Source: Meridianimarinicoccus zhengii | GTDB taxonomy: Bacteria; Pseudomonadota; Alphaproteobacteria; Rhodobacterales; Rhodobacteraceae | Length of the DNA stretch: 37,660 nt | NCBI RefSeq assembly: GCF_003254465.1 | Contig: NZ_QDFI01000042.1 | Span: forward strand, 1-37,660 | Direction of reading: 5' to 3' | Shown here: one piece after another, positions 35,158 through 37,660 of the stretch | Position numbering within the stretch: the first letter of the stretch is position 1 | Layout of the letters: every line of letters starts with the position of its first letter | The notes under the pieces: generated by a model | The model's input: only the letters and a program-made list of their open reading frames with translations | Databases searched by the model: none | Told to the model about the DNA's origin: nothing | Translations under genes and position numbers: made by a program

Positions 35158-35631
35158 ATGAAGGACACCGGCGGCTCACAACCACCCATTCCACCTGCCG
35201 CCCTTTGGCTGGGGCTGGCGGGCGTCATCCCCTTCGCTTGGGGTGCCGCGACCGAGATCAGCCCCGCGGTGCACGCCATGGGCATGGACCTGATCGGTCC
35301 GCGCTTCGTAGGCCAGTACGTCATGATCTTCTACGGGACGATCATCCTGTCCTTCATGTCCGGCGTTCTGTGGGGGTTCGCCACCCGCACCACGGGGCGC
35401 GATGCGGCCCTCGGCTACGGCATCAGCGTCATCCCCGCGCTCTGGGCCTTCTTCTTCGTGGGCGGCGGGGCGGACCGGGCGGCATGGGTGCTGATTGTCG
35501 GGTTTATCGCCCTGATGGCGCTGGATTACGGGTTCTGGCGCGCTGGCCTCGCCCCGGCGTGGTGGATGAACCTGCGCAGTCTTCTGACCGCGCTTGTCGT
35601 GGGCTGCCTGACCTTGGGGATCATGTTCTGA
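35158..35631 (+). CDS. DUF3429 membrane protein
   Basis: A 157-residue membrane protein, typically called DUF3429. It shows five or so hydrophobic segments, for example LWLGLAGVIPFAWGA (17-31), VMIFYGTIILSFMSGVLWGFA (56-76), IPALWAFFFVGGG and AAWVLIVGFIALMALDYGFWRAG (two runs). The family's role is unknown. The start at 35158 is chosen over the TTG at 35119, which overlaps the LysE gene and has no better site; neither has a strong ribosome-binding site. Its stop codon overlaps the next start by one base (TGATG). Confidence 0.87.
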   Translation: MKDTGGSQPPIPPAALWLGLAGVIPFAWGAATEISPAVHAMGMDLIGPRFVGQYVMIFYGTIILSFMSGVLWGFATRTTGRDAALGYGISVIPALWAFFFVGGGADRAAWVLIVGFIALMALDYGFWRAGLAPAWWMNLRSLLTALVVGCLTLGIMF

Positions 35632-36251
35632 TGGCCGATCTGACGCTCTATGCGATGCCGTCCTCCGGTAACAGCTACAAGGTGCAACTGTTGCTGGCGC
35701 TGCTGGGACGGGACTACACGCAGGTTGCCTGCGAATACGGCACGCCCGCATTGGCGCAAGCGAAGGCAACCGGCGCGCTCCCCTTCGGCAAGCTGCCCGC
35801 GCTGCACATCGGGGACGGCACGATCCTGTCGGAATCCGGCGCGATCCTGTGGTACTTGGCGCAGGGCACCGACTGGATCCCGACCGACCCGCTGGCGCAG
35901 GCCGAGATGCTGGCCTGGATGTTCTTCGAGCAGAACAGGATCGAGTCGGTCATCGCCGTTCGCGCAGCGCTGCGTTGCTATCCGCACCGCGCCGCCGATG
36001 CGACGCCAGACCGGCTCGCAGCTCTGTTGACCGAAGGAAATGTCCTGCTAACGATCGTTGAAGATCAACTGGCATCACGCGACTGGCTCGTGGGCAAGGC
36101 CCCGTCGCTGGCAGACATTGCCGTCTATGGCTATGTCCACACGGCCGGATCGCGCGGCGGCCATTCCATGGAACCCTATCCCGCAATCGCCCGCTGGTGC
36201 GCACGCCTCGAAGCCCTGCCGGGCCACGTGCCGTTGCAGGCGACCCCATGA
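35631..36251 (+). CDS. Glutathione S-transferase family protein
   Basis: A 206-residue GST-like protein with the N-terminal thioredoxin domain ([22 protein letters not shown]; two short pieces), a cis-Pro region [10 protein letters not shown] and the glutathione-binding [10 protein letters not shown] (about 68-77). The C-terminal helical domain contains the conserved acid ([15 protein letters not shown]). It probably conjugates or reduces with glutathione; the substrate cannot be told. Starts in TGATG coupling after DUF3429, and its stop overlaps rnhA by 4 nt. Confidence 0.93.
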   Translation: MADLTLYAMPSSGNSYKVQLLLALLGRDYTQVACEYGTPALAQAKATGALPFGKLPALHIGDGTILSESGAILWYLAQGTDWIPTDPLAQAEMLAWMFFEQNRIESVIAVRAALRCYPHRAADATPDRLAALLTEGNVLLTIVEDQLASRDWLVGKAPSLADIAVYGYVHTAGSRGGHSMEPYPAIARWCARLEALPGHVPLQATP

Positions 36252-36724
36252 CCCGGCTCTACGCCTATACGGATGGGGCATGCAGCGGCAATCCCGGCCC
36301 AGGCGGCTGGGGGGCCCTGCTGGTTGCCCGCGACGGGGATATCGTGGTGCGCACCCGCGAATTGCAGGGCGGCGAGGCCGAGACGACAAACAACCGCATG
36401 GAGCTTCTGGCCGCGATCCATGCGCTGGAAACCCTGTCGCGCCCGTCCGCCGTGACGGTCATCACCGACAGCGCCTATTTGAAGGGTGGTGTTACCCAGT
36501 GGATCCACGGCTGGAAACGCAACGGCTGGAAGACCTCGACCCGCAAGCCGGTGAAGAACGAAGATCTCTGGCGCAGGCTCGACGCCGCACAGGCGCGCCA
36601 TGACGTGACGTGGGAATGGGTCAAGGGCCATGCCGGCCACCCGGAAAACGAACGCGCCGACGAACTGGCCCGCGCGGGCATGGCCCCGTTCAAGCCCGCC
36701 CGCAGACCGGCACAGAAGGCATGA
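36248..36724 (+). CDS. rnhA: Ribonuclease HI
   Basis: Degrades the RNA strand of RNA/DNA hybrids. The 158-residue protein has the catalytic acids Asp9 ([16 protein letters not shown]), Glu52 ([10 protein letters not shown]), Asp74 ([10 protein letters not shown]) and Asp138 (NERADELA), plus the general-base His128 ([11 protein letters not shown]). The basic handle region [15 protein letters not shown] is present. The ATG overlaps the GST stop. A short basic tail ([10 protein letters not shown]) extends past the core. Confidence 0.97.
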   Translation: MTRLYAYTDGACSGNPGPGGWGALLVARDGDIVVRTRELQGGEAETTNNRMELLAAIHALETLSRPSAVTVITDSAYLKGGVTQWIHGWKRNGWKTSTRKPVKNEDLWRRLDAAQARHDVTWEWVKGHAGHPENERADELARAGMAPFKPARRPAQKA

Positions 36725-37347
36725 GCCCGCCCGCGCTGCTGGATCTGGCCGCCGTGTTCGTCTTCGCGCTCACGGGCGCGCTCGTCGCGAGCCGGGCGCT
36801 GCTGGACCTTGTCGGCTTCTTGTTCGTGGCCTGCCTGACGGCGGTGGGCGGCGGAACCGTGCGGGATCTGCTGCTGGGCCGCAGCCCGGTCTTCTGGGTG
36901 GAGGCCCCGGAATACATCCTGTTGGCCTGCGCGGCTGCGGTTCTGGTGTTCTTCACGGCGCATCTGCTGGAAAGCCGCTACACGGTGCTCGTCTGGCTCG
37001 ACGCCGTCGCGCTGTCGGTCGCCGTGGCCGCGGGTGCGGCGGTCGCGCAGACGATGGACCACGGGCCTGTGATCGTGGTGCTGATGGGCATCACAACGGG
37101 CTGCTTCGGCGGGCTGATGCGCGACGTGGTCTGCAACGAGGTTCCGCTGGTCCTCAAGGCCGGTGAACTGTACGTGACCGCTGCATTCGCAGGGGCCGCG
37201 GCATCCGTGTTCGCAGCCCATCTTGCCGACGCCGCCCTGCCGCCGCTCCTTGCCTGTATCGTGACGACCTTCGCGCTGCGCGCGGGGTCGATCCGGCTGG
37301 GCTGGAAACTGCGCCCCTACAAGCCCCGCCCGCCCCGCCACCGCTAG
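36721..37347 (+). CDS. TRIC family cation channel (UPF0126)
   Basis: A 208-residue inner-membrane protein of the trimeric intracellular cation channel family. It has the internal duplication of three helices each: [27 protein letters not shown] in the first half and [27 protein letters not shown] in the second, with the GGGTVRD and GGLMRD motifs. A C-terminal basic tail ([13 protein letters not shown]) follows. The ATG overlaps the rnhA stop by 4 nt (ATGA). The stop codon TAG (37345-37347) ends at the apparent boundary with the IS630 element, and TA is the target of that family. Confidence 0.93.
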   Translation: MSPPALLDLAAVFVFALTGALVASRALLDLVGFLFVACLTAVGGGTVRDLLLGRSPVFWVEAPEYILLACAAAVLVFFTAHLLESRYTVLVWLDAVALSVAVAAGAAVAQTMDHGPVIVVLMGITTGCFGGLMRDVVCNEVPLVLKAGELYVTAAFAGAAASVFAAHLADAALPPLLACIVTTFALRAGSIRLGWKLRPYKPRPPRHR

Positions 37348-37660
37348 AGCGTGTCGCCCCTGATCGGATTCTGGATTCCCATTTCGATCATCCCGTGATT
37401 CCCTGTTCTGGAGGCAGATATGGGGGTCAGGTATGGGTAAGCCGCATCCTGTTGAGTTACGTGAACGGGCGGTTTTGCTTGTTGAGCAAGGCAGCACGCA
37501 CACCGAGGCGGCGCGGCGCCTGTGTGTTTCCATCAAGTTCGTCAATGACATGGTGCGGCTCAAGCGCGAGACTGGCGCGCTTGCGCCAAAGCCGCAGGGC
37601 AATCCGGGACGCGGCAAGCTGACCGATGTCAAAGACTGGGTGCGGCGCCGGATCGCGGCC
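37347..37660 (+). mobile_element. Left end of an IS630-family insertion sequence (truncated by window)
   Basis: After the TRIC gene, non-operon-like sequence begins, leading into an IS630-type transposase. IS630 elements insert at TA dinucleotides; TA at 37345-37346 forms the first two bases of the TRIC stop. The left end is thus inferred at about 37347 (GAGCGTGTCGCCCC). I could not confirm the inverted repeat because the right end lies outside the window. Confidence 0.65.
37433..37660 (+). CDS. IS630 family transposase, N-terminal part
   Basis: The frame from ATG 37433 stays open for 76 codons to the window edge. The product starts MGKPHPVELRERAVLLVEQ and continues with a helix-turn-helix-like THTEAARRLCVSIKFVNDMV and then ALAPKPQGNPGRGKL. 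This is the typical N-terminal DNA-binding part of IS630-type transposases, which often have a separate first frame followed by a programmed frameshift. An overlapping ATG at 37420 in another frame is rejected. The catalytic DDE domain lies outside the window, so activity cannot be judged. Confidence 0.85.
   Translation, partial: MGKPHPVELRERAVLLVEQGSTHTEAARRLCVSIKFVNDMVRLKRETGALAPKPQGNPGRGKLTDVKDWVRRRIAA

Overview
The window is a gene-dense, high-GC stretch of ordinary chromosome. It most likely comes from an alphaproteobacterium of the Rhodobacteraceae (Rhodobacter/Roseobacter/Paracoccus group). Evidence for this is the tolQRAB-pal-cpoB-tilS-ftsH order, the rpoZ-rsh-DUF2062-pdxJ cluster, the priA / fructose-6-phosphate aldolase / DUF484 / xerC neighbourhood, the DUF1127 microprotein, and the style of the coding sequence. 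No rRNA, tRNA, CRISPR array, phage or plasmid module is visible. The only mobile DNA is the start of an IS630-type insertion sequence at the right edge.

Layout, left to right. (1) 1-1228, minus: a DEAD-box RNA helicase running off the left edge. (2) 1685-2914: an alpha/beta hydrolase fused to an OsmC domain. (3) 3139-11296, plus: the cell-envelope operon tolQ-tolR-tolA-tolB-pal-cpoB, then tilS and ftsH, closed by a clear terminator. (4) 11409-14575, plus: a CorA-type metal transporter, formate-tetrahydrofolate ligase and a small chorismate mutase. (5) 14591-17917, minus: the ruvC-ruvA-ruvB Holliday-junction operon, an unrecognised 215-residue protein and ybgC. (6) 18282-21437: a DUF1127 microprotein (plus), then prmA, msrA and an MFS transporter (minus). 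(7) 21624-26269: priA (minus) diverging from fsa, DUF484 and xerC (plus). (8) 26365-31041, minus: folK, then rpoZ-rsh-DUF2062-pdxJ. (9) 31160-32237, plus: a NYN-domain protein and a YqaA-type membrane protein. (10) 32286-33427, minus: two exported c-type haem proteins, one of the cytochrome P460 family. (11) 33568-37347, plus: a tightly coupled run of ispH, a LysE exporter, DUF3429, a GST, rnhA and a TRIC-type channel. It is followed at its stop codon by the IS630 element.

How the genes fit together. The Tol-Pal genes build the trans-envelope machine for outer-membrane constriction. FtsH does membrane-protein quality control, and TilS and PrmA modify the translation apparatus. RuvABC, PriA, XerC and RnhA are replication, recombination and chromosome-resolution functions spread over several operons. 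Rsh and RpoZ form the stringent-response unit. Many genes overlap by 4 nt (ATGA or GTGA), which suggests translational coupling.

I do not see a clear new multi-gene system. The points most worth a second look are a set of five degenerate 11-bp tandem repeats before tolQ, a leader with competing GC-rich hairpins before fhs, the apparent separation of ybgC from tolQ (consistent with an old inversion), a perfect 19-bp dyad just upstream of the DUF1127 promoter, a recurrent TTGC/CTAG promoter pattern, and the small P460/cytochrome c operon with a dyad in its upstream region.
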